64,000 bases of DNA from Sphingomonas taxi (GCF_000764535.1 NZ_CP009571.1:2041001-2105000), one strand, 5' to 3'. Shown: positions 28,555 to 38,258, numbered from the stretch's first letter. Notes: generated by a model not told the origin, from the letters alone. Numbers and translations: made by a program.

Positions 28555-29621
28555 CGCAGCTTCAACGTCGACAGGCCGGCGAGCGCCAGCACGAGGCTGA
28601 TGATCCAGAAGCGGATGACGACGGTCGGTTCGCTCCAGCCAAGCTGTTCGAAATGATGGTGAATCGGGGCCATGCGGAAGACGCGCTTGCCGGTGCGCTT
28701 GTAGAAGAACACCTGGATGATCACCGACATCGCCTCGACGACGAACAGGCCGCCGACGATGCCGAGCACGATCTCGTGATGCGCGACCACCGCGATCGTG
28801 CCGAGCGCGCCGCCGAGCGCGAGGCTGCCGGTATCGCCCATGAACACCGCCGCGGGGGGCGCGTTGAACCACAGGAAGGCAAGCCCCGCGCCGATCACCG
28901 CGCCGCAGAAGATCGCGAGTTCGCCCGCCCCCGGCACGTGCGGGATGCCGAGATAGGTGGCGAACTTCACGTTGCCCGCCAGATAGACGATCAGCATGAA
29001 GGCGACGCTGGCGATGATGACCGGCATCGTCGCCAGCCCGTCGAGCCCGTCGGTGAGGTTCACCGCATTGCCGAAGGCGACGATGGTAAAGGCGGCGAAC
29101 AGCGGGAAGGCATAGCCGAGGTCAAGATACAGCCGGTCGGTGAACGGCAGATAGAGGTGCGGCCCGTTCTGCCCCATGATGATCCACGACGCGATGCCGG
29201 CGATGGCGAATTCGAGCAGGAGACGCGTGCGACCCGAGACGCCCGCGGTGCTCGCCTTACGCACCTTGTCGTAATCGTCCATGAACCCGATCGCGCCGAA
29301 GCCGAGTGTCACGAACAGGCACGACCAGACATAGGGGTTGCTGAGGTCCATCCAGATCAGGATGGCGAGGCTCATCGCGGTGAGGATCATCAGCCCGCCC
29401 ATCGTCGGCGTGCCGCGCTTGGCGAGATGGGTCTGCGGCCCGTCGGCGCGGATCGGCTGGCCCTTGCCCTGGCGGACGCGCAGCCAGCCGATGAAGCGCG
29501 GTCCGATGATGAGGCCGATGAAGAGCGCCGTCGCGACCGCCGCACCGGTCCGGAAGGACTGGTAGCGGATGAGGTTCAGCAATCCGGTGAAGCCCAGATG
29601 CTCGGCGATCCAATATAGCAT
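28551..29621 (-). CDS. mraY: phospho-MurNAc-pentapeptide transferase MraY
   Basis: MraY makes lipid I from UDP-MurNAc-pentapeptide and undecaprenyl phosphate. The 356-residue protein is polytopic and carries the cytoplasmic motifs [21 protein letters not shown], and [12 protein letters not shown]. Its ATG overlaps the murF stop by one base (TAATG). Confidence 0.97.
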   Translation of the reverse strand: MLYWIAEHLGFTGLLNLIRYQSFRTGAAVATALFIGLIIGPRFIGWLRVRQGKGQPIRADGPQTHLAKRGTPTMGGLMILTAMSLAILIWMDLSNPYVWSCLFVTLGFGAIGFMDDYDKVRKASTAGVSGRTRLLLEFAIAGIASWIIMGQNGPHLYLPFTDRLYLDLGYAFPLFAAFTIVAFGNAVNLTDGLDGLATMPVIIASVAFMLIVYLAGNVKFATYLGIPHVPGAGELAIFCGAVIGAGLAFLWFNAPPAAVFMGDTGSLALGGALGTIAVVAHHEIVLGIVGGLFVVEAMSVIIQVFFYKRTGKRVFRMAPIHHHFEQLGWSEPTVVIRFWIISLVLALAGLSTLKLR

Positions 29622-30985
29622 TACGTTCCGCCCCCCAGGCCCGCGACCACGCGCGACAACCCGACACCGTTAGACCCTTTGACGAGCACCGCATCCCCGG
29701 CGCTGGCCAGGGCCTTCACCCGGCCGAGCGCGGCGGCGGCGTCGGCCACATGCATGACTTGGGTGCGTCCCTCAAGGGCCTTGGCGAGCGGCGCCATCGC
29801 TTCGCCGACCAGCACGGCCGCTTCGACCCGCGCGGCGAGTACCGGTCCGGCGAGATCGGCGTGATAGGCGTCGGAGGCGTCGCCCAGCTCGCGCATCTCG
29901 CCGAGCACGGCGAGGTGACGGCCCGGCTCCTCGGCAAGCACCGCAAGCGTCGCGCGCATCGAGGCGGGATTGGCGTTGTAGCTTTCGTCGATCACCAGCA
30001 CGTCGCCCGGCGCGACGAAGCGCGCGCCGCGGCCGGCGAGGCCGCCCATCTCGGCAAGCGCGAGGCCGGCGCGGGCGAGATCGGCACCGGCGGCATCGAC
30101 TGCGGCGAGCACCGCGAGCGCGTTCGACACCCAGTGCATCCCCGGCTGCGACAGAGTGAACGACAGTTCGCGTTCGCCGATCTGCGCGGTGACGAACGAG
30201 CCGCCGGTCGGCAGGCGCATCGCCTCGATCGCGCGGACGTCGGCGCCCTTGGTCAGGCCGAACGTGACGGTGCGCGCGGCATAAGGCGCCGCCGCGGCCA
30301 TCAGGCGGTCGCGATGCGGGCTGTCATAGGGGACGATCGCGACGCCGCCGGGTTCGAGCCCGCGGAAGATCTCGCCCTTGGCATCGGCGATCGCGCTTTC
30401 ATCGGGAAAGAAGGCGGTGTGCGCCGGTGCGATCGCGGTGACGATCGCGATATGCGGCCGCACCAATTTGGTCAGTTCGGCGAGCTCGCCGGCATGGTTC
30501 ATGCCCATCTCGAACACGCCGATCCTCGTGTCGCGCGGCATGCGGGCGAGGCTCAGGGGCACGCCGGTATGATTGTTGTAGCTCTTCACGGAGCGGTGGA
30601 CCGCGCCGGGCAGCGACCGGTCGAGCGCGGCGAACAGCGCCTCCTTGGCGCTGGTCTTGCCGACCGAGCCGGTGACGCCGATCACCGTTCCCGCCATGCG
30701 CGCGCGGGCGGCACGGCCGAGGTCGTTGAGCGCGGCGAAGGTGTCGGCGACGCGGACGTGCGGATGATCGGTCGCGTCCGAGACGATCGCGCCCGCCGCG
30801 CCCTGAACGAACGCCTGCGGCAGGAAGCGATGGCCGTCGGTGCTCTCGCCGGTCAGCGCGACGAACAGATCGCTGGGGCCGACCTCGCGGCTGTCGAAGG
30901 CGACACCGGTGGCGGCGAAATCGGTCGCGGCGGTGCCTGCGGTGGCGGCGGCGATTTCGGCTGCGGTCCAGAGGGGCGCCGTCAT
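29621..30985 (-). CDS. murF: UDP-MurNAc-tripeptide--D-Ala-D-Ala ligase MurF
   Basis: MurF adds D-Ala-D-Ala. The 454-residue protein has the ATP loop [15 protein letters not shown], the [11 protein letters not shown] segment and [11 protein letters not shown]. It is the only synthesis gene in the cluster not coupled to its upstream neighbour: 307 bases of nested repeats separate it from murE, so it must rely on its own ribosome entry. Confidence 0.97.
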   Translation of the reverse strand: MTAPLWTAAEIAAATAGTAATDFAATGVAFDSREVGPSDLFVALTGESTDGHRFLPQAFVQGAAGAIVSDATDHPHVRVADTFAALNDLGRAARARMAGTVIGVTGSVGKTSAKEALFAALDRSLPGAVHRSVKSYNNHTGVPLSLARMPRDTRIGVFEMGMNHAGELAELTKLVRPHIAIVTAIAPAHTAFFPDESAIADAKGEIFRGLEPGGVAIVPYDSPHRDRLMAAAAPYAARTVTFGLTKGADVRAIEAMRLPTGGSFVTAQIGERELSFTLSQPGMHWVSNALAVLAAVDAAGADLARAGLALAEMGGLAGRGARFVAPGDVLVIDESYNANPASMRATLAVLAEEPGRHLAVLGEMRELGDASDAYHADLAGPVLAARVEAAVLVGEAMAPLAKALEGRTQVMHVADAAAALGRVKALASAGDAVLVKGSNGVGLSRVVAGLGGGT

Positions 30986-31000
30986 GGCTGCACTGCCCCG

Positions 31001-31267
31001 TCACCCCGGACTTGTTCCGGGGTCCACTTTGCGGCGAGGAAAACGGTTGTTTGTCCGAGTGCTGTCCGCGCGGACGGGTGGACCTCGGAACAGGTCAAGA
31101 CCTCTGCAAAAAGCCCTTCTGTGCTCCTGCGAAAGCAGGAGCCCAGGGTCGCTAACGCCATAAGACGTTGTTTTGCTTGGCTCTGGGCTCCTGCTTTCGC
31201 AGGAGCACTACGCTGATCTACCCGCGATGCGGCTTTTCGTAGAGGCCTCGAACACGTCCGGGGTGAC
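31001..31267. repeat. family A repeat split by a family B repeat, inside the dcw cluster
   Basis: The left arm of family A (GTCACCCCGGACTTGTTCC, from 31001) is intact. The right arm is broken: GTGGACCTCGGAACAGGTC (about 31078-31096) resumes as ACGTCCGGGGTGAC, ending at 31267. The insert is a family B element. The pair fills the 307-base murE-murF gap; no gene is visible in it. Confidence 0.85.
31099..31247. repeat. family B repeat with imperfect terminal inverted repeats
   Basis: Ends GACCTCTGCAAAAAGC (31099-31114) and GCTTTTCGTAGAGGCC (31232-31247) are inverted copies matching at 13 of 16 positions. The core is TGCTCCTGCGAAAGCAGGAG with CCCAGGG and its inverted copy ending at 31207. This looks like a small non-autonomous element that moved into a family A repeat. 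No coding capacity. Confidence 0.7.
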
Positions 31268-31292
31268 GGGAGGGTTGGGCGGATGTCCCACC

Positions 31293-32708
31293 TCACGCCG
31301 CATACTCCCGCGCGACGCTGACGTCGTCGAAGGGCAGTTCCATGTCGCCGACGATCTGGCCCTGTTCGTGGCCCTTGCCGGCGATCAGCACGATATCCTG
31401 CGGCCCCGCCTCGGCGATCGCCTCGGCGATCGCCGCGCGGCGGTCGCCGATCTCGCGGGCGTTGGTCGCGCCCTTGAGGATCGCGGCGCGGATCGTCGCG
31501 GGATCCTCGGTGCGCGGATTGTCGTCAGTGACGATGGCGAGGTCGGCCTGCATCTGCGCGACCTGGCCCATCGTCTCGCGCTTGCCGGGATCGCGGTCGC
31601 CGCCGGCGCCGAACACGACGATCAGCCGGCCACCGGCATGCGGCTTGAGCGCGGCGATCGCCGCCTCGAGCGCATCGGGGGTATGCGCGTAATCGACATA
31701 GACCGGCGCGCCGCTGCGCGCGATCGCCGCCCGCTCCAGTCGGCCGCGCACCGGCTGCAGCCGCGCGAGATCTGCGATCGTCCGCGCCACGTCGCCGCCG
31801 GTCGCGATGACGAGGCCCGCGGCGACGAGCGCATTCGCCGCCTGATAGCCGCCGATCAGCGGCAGCGTGACGCGATGCGTCTCCCCCTCCGCCTCGATCG
31901 CCAGCCCCTGCCCCAGCAAGGTCGGGTCGCGTCCGACCAGCCGCAGCGTCGATCCGCGCTCGCCGACCGTCACCAACCGGTTGCCGCGCGCCTGCGCGAG
32001 GTCGATCACTCGCGCCGCATGCACGTCGTCGGCCCAGACCACCGCGGTGCCTTCGGGGCTGAGCACCTCGGAGAACAGGCGCAGCTTGGCGGTCAGATAG
32101 GCGCCCATGTCGCCGTGATAATCGAGATGGTCGCGGCTGAGGTTGGTGAAGGCCGCCGCGGCGACGCTCAGCCCCTCGGTGCGATACTGGACGAGGCCGT
32201 GGCTCGACGCCTCGAAGGCGACGTGCGTGATCCCCTCGCGCGCGAGGCCGGCGACGTTGGACAGGAAGGTGACGACGTCGGGCGTGGTCAACCCGGTCGT
32301 CACGCGCTCGTCGGCGGTGGTGACGCCAAGCGTGCCGATCGAGGCGGCATGCGCGCCCGCCATCCGCCAGAGCTGCCGCGTCATCTCGACGGTCGAGGTC
32401 TTGCCGTTGGTGCCGGTGACCGCGACCGCGACCTCCGGGAAGGGCGCGAAGAAGGTCGCCGCGGCGCGCGCGAACCGCTCGCGCGGATTGTCGTCGACGA
32501 TCCCCACCGCGCCCTCGACCGGCACGCCGGGCCGCGTCACCACCGCGATCGCGCCCGAGCGGACGGCATCGGCGATATACTCCTCGCCGTTGACGCGCGC
32601 ACCCTGGAAGGCGCCGAAGACGGTGCCGGGGGCGACCTTGCGATGATCGATCGCGAAGCCGGTGACGATCGCCTCTTCGCCGCCGCCGGTGAGTGCGCCC
32701 AGTCTCAT
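31293..32708 (-). CDS. murE: UDP-MurNAc-L-Ala-D-Glu--meso-diaminopimelate ligase MurE
   Basis: The 471-residue Mur ligase has ATP loop GTNGKTSTVEMT and the DDNPRTED sequence; the DNPR motif is the known mark of meso-diaminopimelate specificity, so this is a Gram-negative type murein. It follows ftsI by 10 bases. Downstream, repeats separate it from murF. Confidence 0.97.
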   Translation of the reverse strand: MRLGALTGGGEEAIVTGFAIDHRKVAPGTVFGAFQGARVNGEEYIADAVRSGAIAVVTRPGVPVEGAVGIVDDNPRERFARAAATFFAPFPEVAVAVTGTNGKTSTVEMTRQLWRMAGAHAASIGTLGVTTADERVTTGLTTPDVVTFLSNVAGLAREGITHVAFEASSHGLVQYRTEGLSVAAAAFTNLSRDHLDYHGDMGAYLTAKLRLFSEVLSPEGTAVVWADDVHAARVIDLAQARGNRLVTVGERGSTLRLVGRDPTLLGQGLAIEAEGETHRVTLPLIGGYQAANALVAAGLVIATGGDVARTIADLARLQPVRGRLERAAIARSGAPVYVDYAHTPDALEAAIAALKPHAGGRLIVVFGAGGDRDPGKRETMGQVAQMQADLAIVTDDNPRTEDPATIRAAILKGATNAREIGDRRAAIAEAIAEAGPQDIVLIAGKGHEQGQIVGDMELPFDDVSVAREYAA

Positions 32709-32718
32709 TACACCCCCT

Positions 32719-34431
32719 TTAGTTGCCGCTGGCCAGCTTGCGCGTCGGGTCCTGCCAGATCAACGGCATCAGGTCCGACACGTCGATGTCCTGCCGCTCG
32801 TCGGGAACGACGCCGAGCATCGCGCCGACGCGCGAGATCGTCCGCCCGACGACGGGCGCAGCGTTCCACGCGGCGGTCTTCCAGCCGCCGGTTTCCTTCG
32901 TACCCTTGGGCGAATCGAGCATGGCGAGCACCACATAGCGCGGTGCGTCCATCGGGAAAGCCGCCGCGAACGTCGCGACGTTGCGCGAATGGTCGTAGCC
33001 GCCCGCCACCGCCGCCTCGGCGGTGCCGGTCTTGCCGCCGACGCGATAGCCCGGCGCCTCGCCCTTGCGGCCAGTACCCCGCAGCACGATCAGCCGCAGC
33101 ATCTGCCGCATCCGCGCGCTGGTCTGTTCGCTGATGACGCGGCGGCCGACCGGCGCCTGCCCCGGCGCGACCTTCATCAGCGTCGCCGGCCGCCAGATGC
33201 CGCCGTTGACCAGTGCGGCATAGGCGCTGGCGAGATGCAGCGGCGTCACCGCGATGCCATGGCCGTAGGCGGTGGTCATCGTCGTGGTGCGCGCCCAATA
33301 GGTCGGCATCAGCGGCCGCCCCTTCTCGCGCAGTTCGATGTCGGGCTTGGTGTCGAAACCCAGTTTGCGGAACATCGCCTGCATCTTCTGCGGCCCGATC
33401 TCGTCGGCGATGCGCGCGGTGGCGATGTTGGACGAATAGATCAGCGTCTCCGGCATCGACAGCCAGCGCTGCGGATCGCCGCGCTCGTCATGGATGGTGA
33501 AGCCGCCGACCTTCAATGGGTGTGTCGCGTCGAACTTGCGGTTGAGCGTCACCGTGCCGGTGTCGATCGCGGTGGCGACGGTGATCGGCTTGAAGGTCGA
33601 GCCGAGCTCGAACACGCTCTGCGTGGTGATATTGCGCAGCTCTTCCGAGCCCGCCATACCGACGCGATTGGGATTGAACGTCGGCAGCGACACCATCGAG
33701 ATCACCTCGCCGGTGGCGACGTCGAGGACGATGCCGCCCGCGCCGCGCGCGGAGAAGGTGTTCATCGCGCGGCTGAGTTCGCTCTCCAGCGCCGCCTGCA
33801 CGCGCACGTCGATCGACAGCGCGACCGGCTGGCCCGCCTTGGTCGGGTCGAGCAGCCGCTCGTCGAGCACGCGCTCCATGCCGCTCATGCCGTGGCCGTC
33901 GGTCGACAGGAAGCCGAGCGCATGGCTCGCCATCGTCGATTGCGGATAGAGGCGCTGCGTCTCGCGCGCGAAGACCAGCGCGGGCTCGCCGATCGCATTG
34001 ACCTGTTCGACCAGCGCCGGGCTGGCGCGGCGCTGCAGATAGACGAAGCTGACCGGGCGGGTGAGCTGGCCGTAGAACCACGCCTGATCGCCGCGATCGG
34101 GCATCAGCGCGGCGAGGCGGCTGGCGATCTCCATCTTGTCGCCGATGATCTGCTTGGGGTGGACCGCGATCGTCCAGGCGTCGATCGTCCGCGCCATCGG
34201 CGCACCGTTGCGATCGACGATATCGCCGCGCGCGGCAAGCGCGGCGACGCGCGCCTCCGCCTCGCCGCCCGACATCACGCCGAGCATCACCAGCCGGCCG
34301 ATGACCAGCGTCACCGCCGCGGCGAAGAGCATCAGCAACATCATCAGCCGCATATGCGACGTCGCCACCAGCGCATGGCGCTGGGTGGCGTTGCGCCGTT
34401 GCTGTGCGGGCCGGGCGACGATGACGGTCAA
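32719..34431 (-). CDS. ftsI: septal transpeptidase FtsI (PBP3)
   Basis: A class B penicillin-binding protein of 570 residues. A membrane anchor at about 29-51 is followed by the dimerisation domain and the transpeptidase with STFK (278-281), SSN (333-335) and KTGT (467-470). It cross-links septal murein with FtsW. The start is TTG at 34431, overlapping the ftsL stop (TTGA); no ATG fits without overlapping ftsL heavily. Confidence 0.96.
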   Translation of the reverse strand: MTVIVARPAQQRRNATQRHALVATSHMRLMMLLMLFAAAVTLVIGRLVMLGVMSGGEAEARVAALAARGDIVDRNGAPMARTIDAWTIAVHPKQIIGDKMEIASRLAALMPDRGDQAWFYGQLTRPVSFVYLQRRASPALVEQVNAIGEPALVFARETQRLYPQSTMASHALGFLSTDGHGMSGMERVLDERLLDPTKAGQPVALSIDVRVQAALESELSRAMNTFSARGAGGIVLDVATGEVISMVSLPTFNPNRVGMAGSEELRNITTQSVFELGSTFKPITVATAIDTGTVTLNRKFDATHPLKVGGFTIHDERGDPQRWLSMPETLIYSSNIATARIADEIGPQKMQAMFRKLGFDTKPDIELREKGRPLMPTYWARTTTMTTAYGHGIAVTPLHLASAYAALVNGGIWRPATLMKVAPGQAPVGRRVISEQTSARMRQMLRLIVLRGTGRKGEAPGYRVGGKTGTAEAAVAGGYDHSRNVATFAAAFPMDAPRYVVLAMLDSPKGTKETGGWKTAAWNAAPVVGRTISRVGAMLGVVPDERQDIDVSDLMPLIWQDPTRKLASGN

Positions 34432-35054
34432 CGCTTGCGGGCCTCCGCGCGCGCGCTGCTGAGGATATCGCCGAGCGTCGTGTCGGACAGCAGCTTCCTG
34501 TCGAGCATCGCCACCGCCTGCGGCCGGACCTTGGCGACCGCGACCTTGGCGCGTGCCGCCTCGTTGAGCTTGGCGAGCATCGGCGCGCTCTTCTCGATCG
34601 CGGCGACCTTGATGACGGCGCGCTTGGCGGTCGGCAGCGCGGCGGCGACCTGGACGACGGCGGGCGCGGGCGTGGCGGCGGGGGCGGCGACGTTGACGGT
34701 GGCGAGCGACGGCACGACGAGCGCGGCCAGCTTGGTCCCCGGCGCGGTCACGCCGACCTGGTTGACGTCGAGGCTGGCGAGCGCGCCCTCGTCGGTGACG
34801 AACTGTCCGGCGACCGGCGCGGCAAGCGCCAGCGTCTCGCCGTTCCACTTTTCGAGCTGGGCGAGATTGGCGCGCGTCTCGAACTCGGTCTCCAGCGCGC
34901 GGATGTCGCGCTGCGCCGAATCGATCTTGCGGTCCATCGTCTCGAGCTTCTTGCGCTCCGCCGCGACCTGCAGCGACACCAGGTAGAAGCCGAGGACGAT
35001 GGCGACGCAGCCACCGAACCACCCGATCCCCTTCAACCGATACGCCGCCGTCAT
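34428..35054 (-). CDS. ftsL: FtsL-type division protein with long C-terminal extension
   Basis: Position between rsmH and ftsI and topology mark it as FtsL: one membrane helix at about 12-30 ([18 protein letters not shown]) followed by a heptad-rich coiled coil ([23 protein letters not shown]). At 208 residues it is about twice the usual FtsL. The extra ~110 residues are Ala/Val/Pro- then Ala/Lys-rich and end [10 protein letters not shown]. The ATG overlaps the rsmH stop (ATGA); an upstream ATG at 35087 is less likely. Confidence 0.82.
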   Translation of the reverse strand: MTAAYRLKGIGWFGGCVAIVLGFYLVSLQVAAERKKLETMDRKIDSAQRDIRALETEFETRANLAQLEKWNGETLALAAPVAGQFVTDEGALASLDVNQVGVTAPGTKLAALVVPSLATVNVAAPAATPAPAVVQVAAALPTAKRAVIKVAAIEKSAPMLAKLNEAARAKVAVAKVRPQAVAMLDRKLLSDTTLGDILSSARAEARKR

Positions 35055-35989
35055 GATGTCACCTCCGCCAGATTGCCATTGCCCCAAGCGGGCGCCGCCG
35101 TTCGCCGGGCGGTCCGCAACGTCGCCGAGCGCGCGCGGGGATTGCGCGCGACCTCGGCCTCGCCGGCGCGCACCGCGCGGCCGACGGCCTCGAAACTCGG
35201 GGCGATGCCCGCCGCCGCCTGCGGCAGGTGCCGCGAGCCGCCCGGCGCATTGCCCGACCGGTCGCGCAGGAAGCGCTTGACCAGCCGATCCTCCAGACTG
35301 TGGAAGGTGACGATCGCCAAGCGACCGCCCGGCTTCAAAACGCGCTCGGCCGCGGCGAGGCCGTCGGCGAGCTCGCCCAGTTCGCGGTTCACATGGATGC
35401 GAATCGCCTGGAAGGTGCGCGTCGCCGGGTCCTTCTTGTCGTGCGGGCGATGGCCGAGCGCCTTGCGCACGACATTGGCCAGTTCCGACGTGCGGGTCAG
35501 CGGGCGCGCGGCGACGATCGCGCGTGCGACGCGGCGCGACTTTGGCTCGTCGCCATAATGATAGAGGATGTCGGCGATCGCCTCTTCCTCGGCGGTGTTG
35601 AGGAAGTCGGCGGCGCTCGCCCCCTCCTGGCTCATCCGCATGTCGAGCGGGCCGTCCGACTGGAAGGAGAAGCCGCGCTCGGCCTGGTCGAGCTGCATCG
35701 ACGACACGCCGATATCCATCGTCAGCCCGTCGACCGGCGCGTCGAGCGCCGCCTCCAGTGCCGAAAAGTCGCTATGGACGAGCGTCAGGCCGGGGATGTT
35801 CGCGGCGCGGCCCGCGGCGATCGCATCGGGGTCGCGGTCGAAGGCGACGACCTGCGCGCCGGTGGCGAGGATGGCGCGCGTATAGCCGCCGGCGCCGAAG
35901 GTCGCGTCGACGATCCGCTCGCCCGGGGCGGGGGCGAGCGCGGCGACGACCTCGTCGAGCAGCACGGGAATGTGCGGGGCGTCGCTCAT
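35051..35989 (-). CDS. rsmH: 16S rRNA m4C1402 methyltransferase RsmH
   Basis: RsmH (MraW) methylates C1402 of 16S rRNA using S-adenosylmethionine. The 312-residue protein begins [13 protein letters not shown], has the SAM-binding [14 protein letters not shown] and the [13 protein letters not shown] and [13 protein letters not shown] family segments. It overlaps mraZ and ftsL by 4 bases each. Confidence 0.97.
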   Translation of the reverse strand: MSDAPHIPVLLDEVVAALAPAPGERIVDATFGAGGYTRAILATGAQVVAFDRDPDAIAAGRAANIPGLTLVHSDFSALEAALDAPVDGLTMDIGVSSMQLDQAERGFSFQSDGPLDMRMSQEGASAADFLNTAEEEAIADILYHYGDEPKSRRVARAIVAARPLTRTSELANVVRKALGHRPHDKKDPATRTFQAIRIHVNRELGELADGLAAAERVLKPGGRLAIVTFHSLEDRLVKRFLRDRSGNAPGGSRHLPQAAAGIAPSFEAVGRAVRAGEAEVARNPRARSATLRTARRTAAPAWGNGNLAEVTS

Positions 35990-36486
35990 AGCGCGATGCC
36001 CTTGTCCTGGCAGTAATAGCGGCAGGCGGCGACCATCTGCGGCGCGATGTTCGGCGTCGACAGCAAGGTCTTGGGGTCCCAGATCTCGATATAGTCGAGC
36101 GTGCCCCAGAAGAAGGCATGCGCCCCGATACCGGCATAGAAACGGGGAAAACCCGGCATGATGAAGCGCCCCGATCCGTCGAACGGCACGGCTTCGCCAT
36201 TGGCTCCGCCGCGCTTGATATTGTGGTCGATCTTGCCGTCGGGACCGCGCGACAGCGCGACCCGCTCGTTCAGCTCGCGCTTGAGTTCGGCGAGATAGGC
36301 AGGATCGTAGGCGATCAGGCAGGGCTGGTCCTCGTGCGCGGCGATGATGACCGTGCCGCCGTCCTTGCCGTCGGGTCGCGGTGCATTCTCGGCCAAGGTC
36401 GAGCGGAGCGCATTGGGGATGGCGACGCGACCCTTGTCATCGACAAGAGCAAGTCCGCTTCCCTGATAATCGCCCCTTTCCGACAC
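35986..36486 (-). CDS. mraZ: transcriptional regulator MraZ
   Basis: MraZ is an AbrB-fold DNA-binding protein that represses the dcw operon it heads. The chosen GTG start at 36486 gives 166 residues beginning [24 protein letters not shown], the typical first swapped-hairpin repeat; the second is [12 protein letters not shown]. An ATG 84 bases further upstream gives an unlikely Arg/Cys-rich leader. Phased G-runs upstream are the probable binding site. Confidence 0.93.
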   Translation of the reverse strand: MSERGDYQGSGLALVDDKGRVAIPNALRSTLAENAPRPDGKDGGTVIIAAHEDQPCLIAYDPAYLAELKRELNERVALSRGPDGKIDHNIKRGGANGEAVPFDGSGRFIMPGFPRFYAGIGAHAFFWGTLDYIEIWDPKTLLSTPNIAPQMVAACRYYCQDKGIAL

Positions 36487-36616
36487 TGCCGTCTCGCACC
36501 CTGACGCGCACGGCTCACCGTTCCGAAAAACGACCCGTCGTCGCCGTTCGGCCTGTTGCGATGGACGCAACCGGTGATGCCTGCCCCGTTGACGCTGTTG
36601 GTATCAACAGCACCTC

Positions 36617-36650
36617 GGGGACGCAACGGGATTTTTGGGGAAAAGCGGGG
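36617..36650. promoter_or_regulatory. MraZ operator: four G-runs at 10-base spacing
   Basis: Runs of three or four G end at 36620, 36630, 36640 and 36650, exactly 10 bases apart (for example TTGGGGAAAAGCGGGG). Known MraZ boxes are TGGGN repeated at 10-base spacing. The array lies 130-165 bases before the mraZ start. On the transcribed strand a TTGCGT...17 bases...TACCAA promoter candidate follows it at 36596-36624, so bound MraZ would cover the -35 region. Autorepression is inferred from the family. Confidence 0.75.
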
Positions 36651-36781
36651 AAACGGCCCCGTCGTCGCCTAGCCGGGTGGGCGCGCGCCCCACGACCGAG
36701 GCGACACGGCCTTGCTCGAAGGCAATAAAATGCATCTAATCAGATGGTTAGGCACAATCCCCGGATTTCCCCGGCGGCGCA

Positions 36782-37063
36782 TCAGCGCGGCGCTTGACTG
36801 TTGCTGGTGGAGGGGGCGACGCCCAGTTCGGCGAGCGGCTCGCCCGATGCGCCCGCCGCGGCCGCAGCCGCGCCGGCGTTGGTCATGGCGATGTTGGCGA
36901 CCACGTCGGCCTGCGCCGATCCGGCGGCGGCGATCGGCCGCTCGCGGGTGGCCGAGCCGAGGATGGCGCTGGCAACGGCGATCAGCAGCACCACGGCAAC
37001 CAGGCCGATCACGCCGACCTTGATCCGTTGCATCGTCTGCTGGGTGTCTCGCACGGCTCTCAT
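36782..37063 (-). CDS. small single-pass membrane protein, Ala-rich tail
   Basis: The 93-residue product has a short basic head, a membrane helix at about 15-36 (KVGVIGLVAVVLLIAVASAIL) and an Ala/Ser-rich outside part. No family is recognised. It reads leftward toward mraZ across a 295-base gap holding the mraZ regulatory region. An internal ATG (MQRIKVG) is an alternative start. Confidence 0.65.
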   Translation of the reverse strand: MRAVRDTQQTMQRIKVGVIGLVAVVLLIAVASAILGSATRERPIAAAGSAQADVVANIAMTNAGAAAAAAGASGEPLAELGVAPSTSNSQAPR

Positions 37064-37158
37064 CTTGCCGCGCCTCTGTAACGGTTCGTCACCGGTTTGT
37101 CGAATAAGCGGTTGGCGGGGAGCCGCCAGGTGGTCCCAGCCTCACCCGCCAACCCGCC

Positions 37159-37264
37159 GTCACCCCGGACTCGTTCCGGGGTCCACTCTGCGGCGAGGAG
37201 AGCCGCAAGAGGCTCAAGGCGCACGCCTGCGGACGAGTGGACCCCGGAACGAGTCCGGGGTGAC
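37159..37264. repeat. intergenic inverted repeat, family A
   Basis: GTCACCCCGGACTCGTTCC at 37159 is inverted as GGAACGAGTCCGGGGTGAC ending at 37264, with 50 bases between. It lies just before the stop codon of the cysteine synthase gene. Arms are perfect complements, suggesting recent arrival. Confidence 0.93.
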
Positions 37265-37289
37265 GGTTGGATGGTGACGGCTTCCGCTC

Positions 37290-38258
37290 CTATGCCAACC
37301 CCTTGGCGGCACGCCATTCGGGATCGTAGAGCGACGACAGATAGCGGAAGCCCGTATCGCACAGGATCGTCGCGATCCGCTTGCCCGGCCCGAGCCGCTC
37401 GGCGAGCCGCACCGCACCGGCGACGTTGATCCCCGACGACAGGCCGAGGCACAGCCCCTCCTCGTCGAGCAGCCGCCGTACCCAGCGATAGCCCTCCTGA
37501 TCGGAGATGCGGAACTGGGTGTCGATCGGCGCGCCGTCGAGATTGGCGGTGATCCGCCCCTGCCCGATGCCCTCGGCGACCGACGAGCCCTCGGCGCGCA
37601 ATTCGCCATGCGCGTAATATTCGTACAGCGCCGCGCCATGCGGATCGCTGAGCGCGATGCAGATGCTCTCGTCCTTGGCCTTCAACCCCAGCCCGACGCC
37701 GGCGATCGTCCCGCCGGTACCCGCCGCGCAGGTGAAGCCATCGATCCGCCCCTCCATCTGCTGCCAGATCTCCTCGGCGGTGCCGACGATATGCGCGCGG
37801 CGGTTGGCGACATTGTCGAACTGGTTCGCCCACAAGGCATTGTCGCGCTCCTCCGCGATCCGGCGCGAGGTGTGCACGAAATGATAGGGGCTGGCATAAG
37901 GCGCCGCCGGCACCAGCACCAGCTCGGCACCCAGCGCACGCAGCGTGTCCATCTTCTCGCGGCTCTGCGTCTCGGGCATGACGATGATTGTCCGATAGCC
38001 CTTGGCGTTGGCGACCAGCGCGAGGCCGATGCCGGTGTTGCCCGCCGTCCCCTCGACGATCGTGCCGCCGGGATGGAGCACGCCGCGCGCTTCCGCATCC
38101 TCGACGATGCCGAGCGCGGCGCGGTCCTTCACCGAGGCGCCGGGGTTGGCGAATTCGCACTTGCCGAAGATGTCGCATCCGGTCGCCTCGCTCGGCCCCT
38201 TCAGTCGGACGAGGGGGGTGTTGCCGATCAGGGCGAGGGTGTCGGGCGTGGTATGCAT
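37290..38258 (-). CDS. cysK: cysteine synthase (O-acetylserine sulfhydrylase)
   Basis: A fold-type II PLP enzyme of 322 residues making cysteine from O-acetylserine and sulfide. PLP Lys44 lies in NPGASVKDRAA; the substrate loop is TAGNTG (71-76); the phosphate loop is GTGGTIAGVG. The variant loops (TAGNTG rather than TSGNTG) and the LNVDGAPID-like region leave some doubt between CysK and a related cystathionine-type synthase. It stands alone. Confidence 0.9.
   Translation of the reverse strand: MHTTPDTLALIGNTPLVRLKGPSEATGCDIFGKCEFANPGASVKDRAALGIVEDAEARGVLHPGGTIVEGTAGNTGIGLALVANAKGYRTIIVMPETQSREKMDTLRALGAELVLVPAAPYASPYHFVHTSRRIAEERDNALWANQFDNVANRRAHIVGTAEEIWQQMEGRIDGFTCAAGTGGTIAGVGLGLKAKDESICIALSDPHGAALYEYYAHGELRAEGSSVAEGIGQGRITANLDGAPIDTQFRISDQEGYRWVRRLLDEEGLCLGLSSGINVAGAVRLAERLGPGKRIATILCDTGFRYLSSLYDPEWRAAKGLA

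Noticed and set aside
31001..31267. murE-murF gap as a hidden gene or riboswitch
   Set aside because: The whole gap is explained by nested repeats found elsewhere in the window; no start with a ribosome site and no conserved aptamer-like pattern.
32662..34986. 774-residue + strand open frame
   Set aside because: Runs opposite ftsI and ftsL, both fully supported by catalytic motifs and operon overlaps.
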